A DNA stretch of 64,000 nucleotides from an uncultured Elusimicrobiales bacterium (GTDB lineage Bacteria; Elusimicrobiota; Elusimicrobia; Elusimicrobiales; Elusimicrobiaceae), in the NCBI GenBank assembly GCA_944324685.1, contig CALUXG010000004.1:1-64000 (forward strand), written 5' to 3'. Shown in pieces: positions 8,767 through 17,862 of the stretch. The notes under the pieces are model-generated. The model searched no databases. It was not told where the DNA came from and saw only the letters and a list, made by a program, of their open reading frames with translations. The translations under genes and the position numbers were made by a program. Each line of letters opens with the position of its first letter. Position 1 is the first letter of the stretch.

Positions 8767-9402
8767 ATGGACATTGTTCTGATGGGCGCCCCGGGTGCCG
8801 GAAAAGGTACGCAGGCCGCCAAGCTGGAAAAAGAGCTGGGACTCAAACATATATCTACCGGAGATGTGTTGCGCGACGAAATTGCGTCCGGAAGTGAACT
8901 GGGCAAACGCATAGCCGCCGTCATCAATAACGGGGATTTGGTGTCTGACGAGTTAATGCTGTCTGTATTAAAAAATATCGTAGCCGGTACGAAAGAAGGC
9001 ATCATTTTTGACGGTTTTCCGCGTACGATAACGCAAGCGAAGATGTTGGATGCCATGCTTGTGCAATTAGGGCGAAAGCTCCGCAAAGCGGTGGCCATTG
9101 AGCTGCCGGAAGAAGTGGTCGTTGAGCGGCTGGGCGAGCGCAAACAATGCAAATTGCCCGATGGAGAAATAAGACAGATTGGGCCGGATTTTTCCCAAGA
9201 GGATTGCCAGAAACAAGGCGGGAAAATTTTTATGCGGCCGGATGATACGCCCGAACATGTACGCCACCGTCTGGCGGTATATCATCAACAGACTGAACCC
9301 GTCATTCAGTTTTACCGGCAGAACGGTTTATATGCAAAAGTAGACGGAAACCAAGATCCGCAGCAAGTATTTGAATCTTTGCTTGCGGTAATTAAACAGT
9401 AA
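8767..9402 (+). CDS. adk: Adenylate kinase
   Basis: Adenylate kinase (211 residues) interconverts ATP + AMP and two ADP in the cytoplasm. The P-loop GAPGAGKGTQ lies near residues 7-16, the AMP-binding ISTGDVLRDEI follows, then DGFPRT, and a long-form LID from about residue 120 to 160. The LID carries two Cys (KQCKLP, EDCQKQ) but not a full four-Cys zinc site. I chose the ATG at 8767 because GAGG at 8755-8758 is 8 bases upstream and the protein then starts MDIVLMGAPGAG, as in the family. Confidence 0.97.
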   Translation: MDIVLMGAPGAGKGTQAAKLEKELGLKHISTGDVLRDEIASGSELGKRIAAVINNGDLVSDELMLSVLKNIVAGTKEGIIFDGFPRTITQAKMLDAMLVQLGRKLRKAVAIELPEEVVVERLGERKQCKLPDGEIRQIGPDFSQEDCQKQGGKIFMRPDDTPEHVRHRLAVYHQQTEPVIQFYRQNGLYAKVDGNQDPQQVFESLLAVIKQ

Positions 9403-9411
9403 GAAGATTTT

Positions 9412-10164
9412 ATGATAGAAGTCAAAAATGAGCATGAGTTGGAGTTGATGAGAAATGCGGGCAGAGTTACCGCAGCCGTGCTTAAAAAAATGACGGAAAC
9501 GGTGGAGCCGGGCATGTCCACCTTGGATTTGGACGCAATAGCCGAAAAAACGATACGCTCTTTCGGAGCGGTGCCGCTTTTTTTGGGTTATGGCGGATTC
9601 CCGGGCAGTATTTGCGCGTCCATTAATGAAGAAGTCGTGCATGGAATCCCCAAAAAAGATAGAATATTAAAGAGTGGTGATATTATCAGTATTGATACGG
9701 GAGCTAAGCTTGACGGCTTCTGTTCAGATGCCGCTATCACCCTCGGCGTCGGCAAAGTTTCCGATGAAGCCCAGAGGCTGATGGATGTTACCAAAAAGTC
9801 TCTTCATAAAGCGATCGGGCTAGTCAAACCGGGTATCCGTTTAGGAGATATTGGAAACGCGGTGGAAACATATGCCGAGCAACAAGGCATGGGCGTGGTA
9901 CGCGATTATTGCGGCCACGGTATTGGCCGTAATATGCACGAGGAGCCCTCTATCCCGAATTTTGGGAAAAAGGGCACCGGTCCTCTTTTGGAGGCAGGCA
10001 TGGTGCTGGCCATTGAACCCATGATTACAGCGGGAACGTGGAGAGTCAGGCAGCTTAGTGACGGTTGGACGGTGGTAACGCGGGACGGCAGTTTGGCGGC
10101 CCACTTTGAACACACGGTAGCCGTTACGGCTCACGGCAGTGAAATTTTTACTGCTTTTGAATGA
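9412..10164 (+). CDS. map: Methionine aminopeptidase, type I
   Basis: A 250-residue type I methionine aminopeptidase that removes the initiator Met from nascent proteins. The pita-bread metallopeptidase residues can be seen: H in [11 protein letters not shown] in [15 protein letters not shown] in [14 protein letters not shown] in AIEPMI and E in [10 protein letters not shown]. It follows adk by 9 bases and is in the usual adk-map-infA order. Confidence 0.97.
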   Translation: MIEVKNEHELELMRNAGRVTAAVLKKMTETVEPGMSTLDLDAIAEKTIRSFGAVPLFLGYGGFPGSICASINEEVVHGIPKKDRILKSGDIISIDTGAKLDGFCSDAAITLGVGKVSDEAQRLMDVTKKSLHKAIGLVKPGIRLGDIGNAVETYAEQQGMGVVRDYCGHGIGRNMHEEPSIPNFGKKGTGPLLEAGMVLAIEPMITAGTWRVRQLSDGWTVVTRDGSLAAHFEHTVAVTAHGSEIFTAFE

Positions 10165-10214
10165 ACGCGGTTTTATCCCGCGCTTGTTCCGAATTTACCC
10201 GAACTCGGAGATGT

Positions 10215-10427
10215 ATGAGCGATAAAATAGAAGTGGAAGGAAAAGTACTGGAGTCCTTGCCCAATGCCATGTTCAAAATAGAAATAGCGGGCGGCAAAGT
10301 GATTCTGGGCCATATATCCGGGAAAATGAGAGTTCATCATATAAGAATTCTGCCCGGAGACAAAGTAAAGCTTGAACTGTCCCCGTACGACCTTACCAAA
10401 GGCAGAATAACTTATAGGGAGAAATAA
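10215..10427 (+). CDS. infA: Translation initiation factor IF-1
   Basis: IF-1 (70 residues), an OB-fold protein that occupies the A site during initiation. The sequence [20 protein letters not shown], then [19 protein letters not shown] and [14 protein letters not shown], is diagnostic. The ATG at 10215 gives the family start; the open frame extends upstream into map but that part has no similarity. GGAG at 10207-10210 is rather close to the start. TAAATG links it directly to rpmJ. Confidence 0.96.
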   Translation: MSDKIEVEGKVLESLPNAMFKIEIAGGKVILGHISGKMRVHHIRILPGDKVKLELSPYDLTKGRITYREK

Positions 10428-10541
10428 ATGAAAGTCAGAGCCAGTGTAAAAAAGATATGCCAAAAGTGCAAAATCATTAAGCGCAACGGCGTGGTACGCG
10501 TAGTGTGCGAAGTCGCCAAACACAAACAGCGCCAAGGTTAA
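10428..10541 (+). CDS. rpmJ: 50S ribosomal protein L36, zinc-binding
   Basis: A 37-residue L36 that begins immediately after the infA stop. It starts [19 protein letters not shown] and ends [11 protein letters not shown]. The C..C pair at residues 11 and 14, Cys 27 and His 32 form the zinc site, so this is the C+ paralogue type. L36 is a small 23S rRNA-binding protein. Its position between infA and rpsM is the conserved one. Confidence 0.96.
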   Translation: MKVRASVKKICQKCKIIKRNGVVRVVCEVAKHKQRQG

Positions 10542-10563
10542 TTTACAGGAGTATTGACAAAAT

Positions 10564-10944
10564 ATGGCTAGAGTCGCAGGTATTGATTTACCGAAAAACA
10601 AAAGAATTGACGTAGCGTTGGAATATATTTACGGCATCGGCAAGAAAAACGCCAAAGAAGTATTGGCTAAATTGGACGGCCAGATTGATCCCGCTACCAG
10701 AGTCAAAGACCTCACCGAACAGCAGGCCGGTCTTTTGAATACCATCTTGCAAAAAGAATACAAGGTGGAAGGCGAGTTGCGCAGAGAAGTGGCGCAGAAT
10801 ATTCATCGCTTTATTGAAATCGGTTCCTACAGAGGCCAGCGCCACCGCAGAAATCTGCCCGTGCGCGGTCAGCGGACCAAAACCAACAGCCGCACGCGCC
10901 GCGGCCGCCGCAAAACGGTCGGCTCCAAAGCTGCAGCTAAATAA
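10564..10944 (+). CDS. rpsM: 30S ribosomal protein S13
   Basis: A 126-residue S13 of the 30S head, which contacts P-site t[33 protein letters not shown] is the classic start, and the basic C-terminal [28 protein letters not shown] is the family signature. It opens the alpha block rpsM-rpsK-rpsD-rpoA-rplQ. Confidence 0.98.
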   Translation: MARVAGIDLPKNKRIDVALEYIYGIGKKNAKEVLAKLDGQIDPATRVKDLTEQQAGLLNTILQKEYKVEGELRREVAQNIHRFIEIGSYRGQRHRRNLPVRGQRTKTNSRTRRGRRKTVGSKAAAK

Positions 10945-10967
10945 CTTTATTTTTAGGATTTAATATT

Positions 10968-11399
10968 ATGGCAGAAGAAAAAGAAACAAAAACCGCCGCC
11001 GCCGCGCAGACGCAAGCTCCCGCCGCGAAAGGCAAAAAGAAAAACGCCAAAGCTCCCGCTTTCGGCGTGGTGCATATTTATTGTTCCTTTAACAATACCA
11101 TTGTTACCGTCTCCGATGACAAAGGCAATACGATTGCTTGGTCTACGGCCGGTTCCCATGGGTTTAAGGGCACCAAGAAAAGCACTCCGTTCGCCGCTCA
11201 AATTACCTGCAACAAAGCTGCTGAAAAAGCCGTTGCCTTGGGTATGCGCGAAGTAGCCGTAAAAGTGTGCGGTCCCGGGCAGGGACGCGAAACCGCCGTA
11301 CGCGCCGTACAGCAGGCCGGATTGACGGTTTCTTCCATTAAAGACGTTACCCCCATCCCGCATAACGGATGCAGACCCCCTAAAGCACGGAGAGTATAA
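10968..11399 (+). CDS. rpsK: 30S ribosomal protein S11
   Basis: S11 (143 residues), part of the 30S platform. The conserved core is [42 protein letters not shown] and the C-terminal [18 protein letters not shown]. The first 30 residues are a low-complexity Lys/Ala-rich extension. The HNGC motif contains the Asn that forms isoaspartate in some bacteria. It ends 5 bases before rpsD. Confidence 0.98.
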   Translation: MAEEKETKTAAAAQTQAPAAKGKKKNAKAPAFGVVHIYCSFNNTIVTVSDDKGNTIAWSTAGSHGFKGTKKSTPFAAQITCNKAAEKAVALGMREVAVKVCGPGQGRETAVRAVQQAGLTVSSIKDVTPIPHNGCRPPKARRV

Positions 11400-11404
11400 G
11401 ATTT

Positions 11405-12046
11405 ATGTCCAGAAATACTGAAGCCAGCTGCAAAAAATGCAGAAAATTAGATTGCAAACTTTTCCTCAAAGGTACCAAATGCTACACCAACTGTGTCATA
11501 GATAAGTTGGCCTCGGCAAAGGTACGCGGCGGAAAAGCCGGCGGTAAAACGCGCCGCGCCAAAGTGTCCGAATACGGTATCCGTTTGCAGGAAAAACAGA
11601 AAGCCAGACTGCAGTCCGGCATGTCGGAAATTCCGTTCCGCAATATGTTTGACAAAGCCTCTAAGCTGCAGGGCCAAACCGGCGAAAATTTCTTGCGCTT
11701 GTTGGAAACCCGCTTGGACAATATTGTGCGCCGTTTGGGTTTTGCGGTGTCTTTGAAAACCGCCCGCCAAATTGTGCTGCACGGTTTTGTTACCGTTAAC
11801 GGAAAAGCCGTCAACGTTCCCTCTTTCCAAGTGAAACCCGGGGATAAAGTAACGCTGAAAGCTTCTTTGGCGGAAAATACGGCCGTCAAACAAGGCCTGA
11901 CCGAAACCGAAAAACGCAATCAGCGTCCCAGCTTCTTGGAATACGATGCGGAAAAAATGACGGGCAAACTTTTGAGATGGCCTGACAGAGCGGAAATGTC
12001 CTACCCTGTCAATGAGCAGCTGATTGTAGAATACTACTCCAAATAA
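11405..12046 (+). CDS. rpsD: 30S ribosomal protein S4, zinc-binding type
   Basis: S4 (213 residues), a primary 16S rRNA assembly protein. The N-terminus has the four-Cys zinc site (CKKC at 9-12, C at about 17, then C and C in KCYTNC), found in one of the two S4 classes. The S4 RNA-binding domain is at about residues 103-165 (RLDNIVRRLGFAVSLKTARQIVLHGFVTVNG). In E. coli S4 represses the alpha operon; whether it does so here cannot be seen. Confidence 0.98.
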   Translation: MSRNTEASCKKCRKLDCKLFLKGTKCYTNCVIDKLASAKVRGGKAGGKTRRAKVSEYGIRLQEKQKARLQSGMSEIPFRNMFDKASKLQGQTGENFLRLLETRLDNIVRRLGFAVSLKTARQIVLHGFVTVNGKAVNVPSFQVKPGDKVTLKASLAENTAVKQGLTETEKRNQRPSFLEYDAEKMTGKLLRWPDRAEMSYPVNEQLIVEYYSK

Positions 12047-12062
12047 TAGTGCGGAGGCTGAA

Positions 12063-13070
12063 ATGGCTTTTAACGAATTAGTTCTTCCCCAGAAGATTCA
12101 GTTGGACGAAAAGACTGCCTCGGATTTCTACGGCAAATTTACCGCAGAACCCTATGAAAGCGGTTACGGCCACACGGTGGGCAACTCTTTGCGCCGTATT
12201 TTGCTTTCCGGCATGGAAGGCGCGGCCGTAACGGCTGTACGCATTAAAGGCGCCATTCATGAGTTCAGCACTTTGCCCAATGTGCGGGAAGATGTCATTG
12301 ACATTTTGCTTAATTTGAAAAAGTTACGCGTAAAAATGGATGGCGAAAACCGCATTTGCCTGAACTTGAATGCTGACCAATCCGGAGTGGTAACCGCCGC
12401 CGCCATTGAAGAAAAAGACGGTGTGAGTATTATCAATAAAGACCTTCCCATCGCTACGTTGGAGGCGGGCGGCAGCTTGGAAATGGAAATTGAAATTTCC
12501 CGCGGCAAAGGTTATGTGCCGGCGGAAGATTTGGCCAAGCTGCAGCGTCCGGCCGGTTTTATTCCGGTGGATGCGTTGTTTTCTCCCATTGTGAAAGTTC
12601 ACTATGATGTGGAACCGGCGCGCGTAGGCCAGAAAACCGACTATGACCGCTTAATTTTGGAAATTACCACGGACGGCACCTTGGAACCCGCAAGAGCTTT
12701 GCACCGTGCAGCGGTACTGTTGTCGGGTTCTTTGCACATCTTTACCATTGAAGGAGAAGAGGCCGGCACGGTAGCCGTCAGCATGGGTTCGGACGCTCAG
12801 CAGGAACCTTTGTCTATGACTGGCAGCGTCAGCGGTGCGGCTCCCGTCAATTCCGAATTGGATGAAGAATTGGACCAATCCATTGATTTTATTGAGTTGA
12901 CTTCCCGTTCGCTCAATTGCCTGAAATCAGAGAATATTCATACGGTCCGCCAATTGGTCAGAATGACCGAGGCCGACTTGAAAATGATCAAAAATTTCGG
13001 CGCAAAGTCCTTGGATGAGATCAAAGACAGATTAGCCAAAATGAATTTGTCTCTTGGTATGAAAATTTAG
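12063..13070 (+). CDS. rpoA: RNA polymerase alpha subunit
   Basis: The 335-residue alpha subunit, a normal length. The N-terminal domain (residues 1-230) dimerises and holds beta and beta prime: YGHTVGNSLRRILLSGMEGAAVT is diagnostic. A linker of about 40 residues follows. The C-terminal domain (about 265-335) binds DNA UP elements and activators: LTSRSLNCLKSENIHTVRQLVRMTEADL and KNFGAKSLDEIKDRLAKM. It lies between rpsD and rplQ. Confidence 0.98.
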   Translation: MAFNELVLPQKIQLDEKTASDFYGKFTAEPYESGYGHTVGNSLRRILLSGMEGAAVTAVRIKGAIHEFSTLPNVREDVIDILLNLKKLRVKMDGENRICLNLNADQSGVVTAAAIEEKDGVSIINKDLPIATLEAGGSLEMEIEISRGKGYVPAEDLAKLQRPAGFIPVDALFSPIVKVHYDVEPARVGQKTDYDRLILEITTDGTLEPARALHRAAVLLSGSLHIFTIEGEEAGTVAVSMGSDAQQEPLSMTGSVSGAAPVNSELDEELDQSIDFIELTSRSLNCLKSENIHTVRQLVRMTEADLKMIKNFGAKSLDEIKDRLAKMNLSLGMKI

Positions 13071-13099
13071 GGCATAACCCATTGAAAGGATTGTAAAAG

Positions 13100-13444
13100 A
13101 TGATTAAGAATACCGGATACCGTAAACTCGGCAAAACTTCTTCCCATAAAAATGCCATGCTCAAAAATATGGCCACAAGCATTATTCTGCACGAAGAAGT
13201 CAAAACTACGCTGCCCAAAGCCAAAGAAGTGCGCCGCGTAGTGGAGGGCTTGATTACCTTGGCCAAAGCCAATAATCACTTGGCCGTAAAAGACACCCTC
13301 AAAGATAAGGGCGCTTATAAGAAATTATTTGAAGTATTGGCCGCCCGTTACCAAAACCGCGCCGGCGGTTTCACACGCATTTACCGCGCCGGCGTACGCC
13401 AAGGCGACAATGCGCAAGTGGCAATTATTAAACTGGTGGACTAA
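13100..13444 (+). CDS. rplQ: 50S ribosomal protein L17
   Basis: L17 (114 residues) of the exit-tunnel rim. Typical parts are the N-terminal YRKLGKTSSHKNAMLKNMATSIILHEEVKTTLPKAKEVRR and the C-terminal NRAGGFTRIYRAGVRQGDNAQVAIIKLVD. It normally closes the alpha operon, but here the next gene, mreB, begins at the base after its stop. Confidence 0.98.
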   Translation: MIKNTGYRKLGKTSSHKNAMLKNMATSIILHEEVKTTLPKAKEVRRVVEGLITLAKANNHLAVKDTLKDKGAYKKLFEVLAARYQNRAGGFTRIYRAGVRQGDNAQVAIIKLVD

Positions 13445-14491
13445 ATGGTAATTGACTATCTGGGCGGTTTGTTTTCCTCCGATCTGGGAATGGATCTGGG
13501 CACGGCCAACTGTCTGATTTATGTAAAGGACAAAGGCATCGTGCTTCGTGAGCCGTCCGTAGTAGCGGTGGACCGAGAAACCGGCGATGTAAAAGCCGTC
13601 GGCGTTAAAGCCAAGCAGATGCTGGGCCGTACGCCGGCCAACATCATAGCCGTGCGTCCCATGAAAAACGGCGTTATTGCCGATTTTGAAGTAACGCAGG
13701 AAATGATTCGTTATTTTATTCGCAAGGTTCACAGCCGCAGCAGCTTGTTGCGTCCCCGGATTGTCATTGGCATTCCTTCCGATATTACCGGCGTTGAGCG
13801 CCGCGCCGTTGATGACGCGGCGCGCCAAGCCGGTGCGAGGGAGGTTTATTTGATTGAAGAGCCTATGGCCTCGGCCATGGGAGCGGATTTGCCCATTGCG
13901 GAGCCGCACGCCAGCATGATTGTGGACATCGGCGGAGGTACGACGGAAGTCGCCGTTATTTCTTTAGGCGGTATGGTGGTGGCAAAATCCATTGACGTAG
14001 CCGGCGACGAGCTGACGGAATGCATTGTGCAGTATTTCCGCAAAAAATATAACCTGATTATCGGTGAGACGACGGCCGAAGAAGTCAAAATTAATTTGGG
14101 TTCTGTTTATCCGCTGAAAGAAGAAAAATCCATGGAAGTCAAAGGGCGCGACCAGACGCAAGGGCTGCCCCGTACTTTGACGGTAACCAGCGAAGAAATA
14201 CGCCAAGCACTTATGGAACCGGTGCGGTTGATTATTGATGTCATCAAAAGTACTTTGGAAGAAACTCCGCCGGAGCTGGCCGCCGATTTGGTGGACAGAG
14301 GGCTGGTGGTGGCCGGAGGAGGCAGCTTACTGCGTGGCATAACGGATCTGATTCGCAAAGAGACGGATATACCCGTACACCGCGCGGCCGACCCTTTAAG
14401 CTGCGTGGCGTTGGGAACCGGTAAATTTCTGGAACAGCTTAACGAAAAAGGATCCCGCTTTTTCGGACATCGGGGCAAATCTTTGTATTAA
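13445..14491 (+). CDS. mreB: Rod-shape actin homologue MreB
   Basis: MreB (348 residues), the bacterial actin that organises the elongation machinery under the inner membrane. The phosphate-1 motif [16 protein letters not shown] is at about residues 16-31, [15 protein letters not shown] at about 110, phosphate-2 [12 protein letters not shown] near 160 and the adenosine motif [11 protein letters not shown] near 290. Its ATG follows the rplQ stop directly and has no clear ribosome binding site of its own, so translation is probably coupled to rplQ. A strong terminator at 14507 separates it from mreC. Confidence 0.97.
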   Translation: MVIDYLGGLFSSDLGMDLGTANCLIYVKDKGIVLREPSVVAVDRETGDVKAVGVKAKQMLGRTPANIIAVRPMKNGVIADFEVTQEMIRYFIRKVHSRSSLLRPRIVIGIPSDITGVERRAVDDAARQAGAREVYLIEEPMASAMGADLPIAEPHASMIVDIGGGTTEVAVISLGGMVVAKSIDVAGDELTECIVQYFRKKYNLIIGETTAEEVKINLGSVYPLKEEKSMEVKGRDQTQGLPRTLTVTSEEIRQALMEPVRLIIDVIKSTLEETPPELAADLVDRGLVVAGGGSLLRGITDLIRKETDIPVHRAADPLSCVALGTGKFLEQLNEKGSRFFGHRGKSLY

Positions 14492-14506
14492 TTTTGGCAC
14501 CCACAC

Positions 14507-14556
14507 AAAGCGGACAGGGTTCCGGATGGATGGAAAGGAACTTTGTCCGCTTTTTT
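14507..14556 (+). terminator. Rho-independent terminator after mreB
   Basis: AAAGCGGACA at 14507-14516 pairs with TGTCCGCTTT at 14544-14553, with an inner GTTCC/GGAAC helix, followed by a run of T to 14556. It ends the rplQ-mreB transcript. Confidence 0.85.
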
Positions 14557-14629
14557 GTTTGTATATGTTTTCGTGCTCGGACAATTTGTTTTGTTACATG
14601 AAATATTTTCTTGATTTTGAAAAACAGCT

Positions 14630-15493
14630 ATGAAATCCCGCACCCAACAGCCTAAAAAAAGAGTTTTTAACGTCAATCGTCAGAATAGAATTTTGCCGGC
14701 GGTGTTTATTGTGTTGTCTTTGCTATTGATGATATTGCCGCTGGAAAGTCCGGTGGCTTCGGCTAAGGCGCTGCTGTCTTATATTTTTATTCCGCAAATA
14801 CGCGCTTCCCACGCCGTCATGGAGTACGCAGAGGGGGTATCTGATACCGTGAAAGCTTTGCTTCATACACAGCGGGAAAATGTATTGTTGCAAGAAGAAA
14901 TGGGGCGTTTGCGTTTGGAAAATGCCCAAGCGCAGGAAATCTTTGCTGAAAATAAACGCCTTACGGCCGCGCTGAATTTGCCGGCCCCATCCATTTGGCG
15001 GGGCGTTTGGGCCAAGACGGCTTACCGCGATCCGACACAATGGAACAGCGTCGTTATAGACAAAGGTTCTCTGGACGGTATTCATGAGCGTGCGGCTGTT
15101 ATTGCGTTAAAAAATACAGAGCCGGTATTGGCGGGCATGGTGTTGGAAACGGACGAACATACGGCAAAAGTGTTATTGCTGCGCGATGAAGATTTTGCCG
15201 CCGCGGTGTATGCATTGCCGTCCCATGAAGAGGGCCTGCTCAGCGGGGCCGGTGCGGGACAAATGCGTATGCAATATTTGCCCTATCTGTCCGAAATCAA
15301 AGCGGGGGAAAAAGTATATACGTCGTCTTCCAGCAGTATTTTTCCGGCGGGTATTTTGGTGGGTGAAATCGCAGAAGTGGAAGATGAAAACGGTTTGCAA
15401 ACGTCTTTAACCGCACGGGTGGAGCCGGAAGCGGACGCTTCCGTTACGCGGGAGCTTTTTGTCTTGACGCCGCAAAAAGCGGAGGTAAAGTAA
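14630..15493 (+). CDS. mreC: Rod-shape-determining protein MreC
   Basis: MreC (287 residues), a bitopic periplasmic scaffold that activates PBP2 in the elongasome. There is a membrane segment at about residues 21-40, a coiled coil at about 65-115 (ENVLLQEEMGRLRLENAQAQEIFAENKRL), and two beta-barrel subdomains containing VVIDKGSLDGIHERAAVI and VYTSSSSSIFPAGILVGEI. No good Shine-Dalgarno sequence precedes the ATG. mreD follows with no gap. Confidence 0.93.
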   Translation: MKSRTQQPKKRVFNVNRQNRILPAVFIVLSLLLMILPLESPVASAKALLSYIFIPQIRASHAVMEYAEGVSDTVKALLHTQRENVLLQEEMGRLRLENAQAQEIFAENKRLTAALNLPAPSIWRGVWAKTAYRDPTQWNSVVIDKGSLDGIHERAAVIALKNTEPVLAGMVLETDEHTAKVLLLRDEDFAAAVYALPSHEEGLLSGAGAGQMRMQYLPYLSEIKAGEKVYTSSSSSIFPAGILVGEIAEVEDENGLQTSLTARVEPEADASVTRELFVLTPQKAEVK

Positions 15494-15973
15494 ATGGCAA
15501 ACGCCGTGAAACTGTTTTTACTTTTTATTGCGGCAACGATCTTGCACTGGGGTCTTATGACTGTTTTGGGCGGTGCGGGTGTTAACTTAAACATGATGCT
15601 GGTATTTGCCTGCGCGGTATGTGCCTGTTTGGGGCCGCAATATGGCTATCCGACGGCGTTTATCTGTGGATTGTTTTTGGACTTTTTTGGCATTAAGCTG
15701 TTTGGCAATCATGCTTTTGTTTTTACTTTATGCGCCTGCATGATGTACGGGTTGGACAAACGTTTGGATTTTGATGCGCCGGTACCGCAAATGGCCAGTA
15801 TTTTGGTTTTAAGTTTATTCTCCGCATTGTTTAATGCTGTTCTTTTACACGTTTTTGCCGGTTTTTCTTCTTGGGCGGGTATAGGCTCATGGCTGGGCGG
15901 TGCTGTGTGCAACGCGCTGACCGCGCCGTTTGTTTTTTGGACCGTACGCCGGACATTTAAGCGGGAGAGATAA
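15494..15973 (+). CDS. mreD: Rod-shape-determining membrane protein MreD
   Basis: A 159-residue polytopic membrane protein with about five hydrophobic segments. Sequence conservation in MreD is low, and I identify it mainly from size, topology and its fixed position between mreC and the PBP2 gene. The FICGLFLDFFGIKLFGNHAFVFTLCA stretch resembles the conserved GL..D...G..FG...L core. It starts at the base after the mreC stop. Confidence 0.85.
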   Translation: MANAVKLFLLFIAATILHWGLMTVLGGAGVNLNMMLVFACAVCACLGPQYGYPTAFICGLFLDFFGIKLFGNHAFVFTLCACMMYGLDKRLDFDAPVPQMASILVLSLFSALFNAVLLHVFAGFSSWAGIGSWLGGAVCNALTAPFVFWTVRRTFKRER

Positions 15974-15978
15974 AGCGT

Positions 15979-17862
15979 ATGTCCGCCAAAAGAGACAGTT
16001 TTAACGGTCGCCTGCGTACGCTCTTGACATTGGCATTTATTGCCGGCGCTGTGGTGGCTTTGCGGTTGGCGGATATTCAATTGCTGCGCCATGACCGCTA
16101 TTTGCGTTTGGCGGAACGCAACCGTACGCAGGTGCTGTATCAGGTCGCTCCGCGCGGACGCATTTTTACTTCAGATGGCAAGGCTGTCGCTTCCAACGCG
16201 CCCGCTTTTGATTTATACTATTTGTCCGCCGGACCGAAAGACGACTCCTATTTGCGCCGTTTGGCGCAGGATTTTGCCCCACATATAGGATTAACTTCCC
16301 AAGAGGTGTTGGCCCGGCTTGAACAGAGCGTACAAAGCGGCAAAGCCACGGCCTTGGCGGAAAATTTGTCCCCACGTAGTGTATTGCCTATAAAAGAGCT
16401 GCAGCTGTATTATCCGGGTTTGTATTTGATAGAAGAAAACAAACGTATTTATCCGTATGACACGTTTGCCAGCCATTTAATTGGCTATTTGGGCAGCATG
16501 GAAGGAGATGAATGGAAAAACCGCGATCAGTCGCTGGATTACCGTTTAGATGCGAAAACAGGCAAAAACGGCTTGGAAAAAAAGTTTGAAAAACTGCTCA
16601 AAGGCCGTGACGGAGGCGTATTTTTGGAAGTGGATTACCGCGGCCGCGTCCACCGCGTTATTGAAGACCGTCGCTGGCGTGCGGGGGATGATATTTATTT
16701 GACGCTTAACTTTGACGTACAGCGCGCGGCGGAGGAGGGACTGAAAAATTCGCTTACGGGCCGCGGCGCGGCGGTGGCTTTGGATCCGCGGACGGGAGCC
16801 GTCTTGGCTCTTGCGACGGCTCCGGCTTTTGATCCGAATATGTTTATTCCATATTCAGACGGTCCTCAGCCTTCTTCCAAACGCATCAGCGAATACAACT
16901 TGGCCATACAAGGGGTATATCCGCCGGCTTCCACTTTTAAGGTTATCACCTCTATCGCCGCCATAGAACAAGGGGATTTCGATCCAAACAAAGAAGTATA
17001 TTGTCCCGGGTATTATGATGCGGGATCTCGCGTATTTAAGTGCTGGGGTGTGCATCAGCATGATAATTTTTTTGACGGAATGGCGGATTCCTGCGACGTG
17101 TATTTTTATACGCTGGCGGCCAATACCGGCGCGGCCGCAATAGAAAAAACCCAGCGTATGTTTCAATTTGGTTTGCCTACGGGCATTGACCTCCCCGGCG
17201 AAAAAGCCGGCAATCTCTACGGCCCCACCAAACGTGCCCGCAACCGTTCATATTGGTTTATTGGAGATACGTTGAACTTGTCCATCGGACAGGGGGAACT
17301 GTTGGTAACCCCCATAAAAATGGCACAGTTTGCCGCGGCGATAGCCAGCAAAGGTAAAATTTGGCGGCCATATTATTTGGACCGCATCGTTAGCAATCAA
17401 ACGGGCCGCGTGCTGCAGCGCGGGCAAAGCCAATTGCTGGGAACGGTGGATATTAAGCCCTCTACGTGGGATTTGATTTATAAAGCCTTAAAGCATACGG
17501 TAGACGACGGCACGGCACGGCGCGTAAAAATAAAAGGGTTGGATGTATACGGGAAAACCGGCACGGCTCAAAATCCACACGGAGACGACCATGGCTGGTT
17601 TATGGCTTTTGCAGGACGCACGGGAGAAGAACCCAGCTTGGCGGTGGCTGTTTTTGTGGAATACGGCAAAGGCGGCGCCGGTGCCGCAGGTCCTATAGCG
17701 CGGAAAATGATAGAGGCTTATTTCCATATTCCAACGGAAATGCCCAAACGTACCGCTGAACAGCAGAACCATGTGCCAGACGCCGATCCGGCGGTACTGG
17801 TGTCGGATATGCGGCAAATACAGGCTGCTTTGCGCCAAGGAGTTGACGGAGAGGGAGCATGA
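15979..17862 (+). CDS. mrdA: Penicillin-binding protein 2, elongation transpeptidase
   Basis: PBP2 (627 residues), the class B transpeptidase that crosslinks lateral-wall peptidoglycan. A membrane anchor lies at about 15-35, a pedestal domain with RGRIFTSDGKAVASN and GYLG..EG-like segments follows, and the transpeptidase domain has the serine motif STFK (about residue 315), an SCD motif in place of SxN as in other PBP2 proteins, and KTGTAQ (about 525). It overlaps rodA by 4 bases (ATGA), giving tight coupling of polymerase and transpeptidase. Confidence 0.96.
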   Translation: MSAKRDSFNGRLRTLLTLAFIAGAVVALRLADIQLLRHDRYLRLAERNRTQVLYQVAPRGRIFTSDGKAVASNAPAFDLYYLSAGPKDDSYLRRLAQDFAPHIGLTSQEVLARLEQSVQSGKATALAENLSPRSVLPIKELQLYYPGLYLIEENKRIYPYDTFASHLIGYLGSMEGDEWKNRDQSLDYRLDAKTGKNGLEKKFEKLLKGRDGGVFLEVDYRGRVHRVIEDRRWRAGDDIYLTLNFDVQRAAEEGLKNSLTGRGAAVALDPRTGAVLALATAPAFDPNMFIPYSDGPQPSSKRISEYNLAIQGVYPPASTFKVITSIAAIEQGDFDPNKEVYCPGYYDAGSRVFKCWGVHQHDNFFDGMADSCDVYFYTLAANTGAAAIEKTQRMFQFGLPTGIDLPGEKAGNLYGPTKRARNRSYWFIGDTLNLSIGQGELLVTPIKMAQFAAAIASKGKIWRPYYLDRIVSNQTGRVLQRGQSQLLGTVDIKPSTWDLIYKALKHTVDDGTARRVKIKGLDVYGKTGTAQNPHGDDHGWFMAFAGRTGEEPSLAVAVFVEYGKGGAGAAGPIARKMIEAYFHIPTEMPKRTAEQQNHVPDADPAVLVSDMRQIQAALRQGVDGEGA

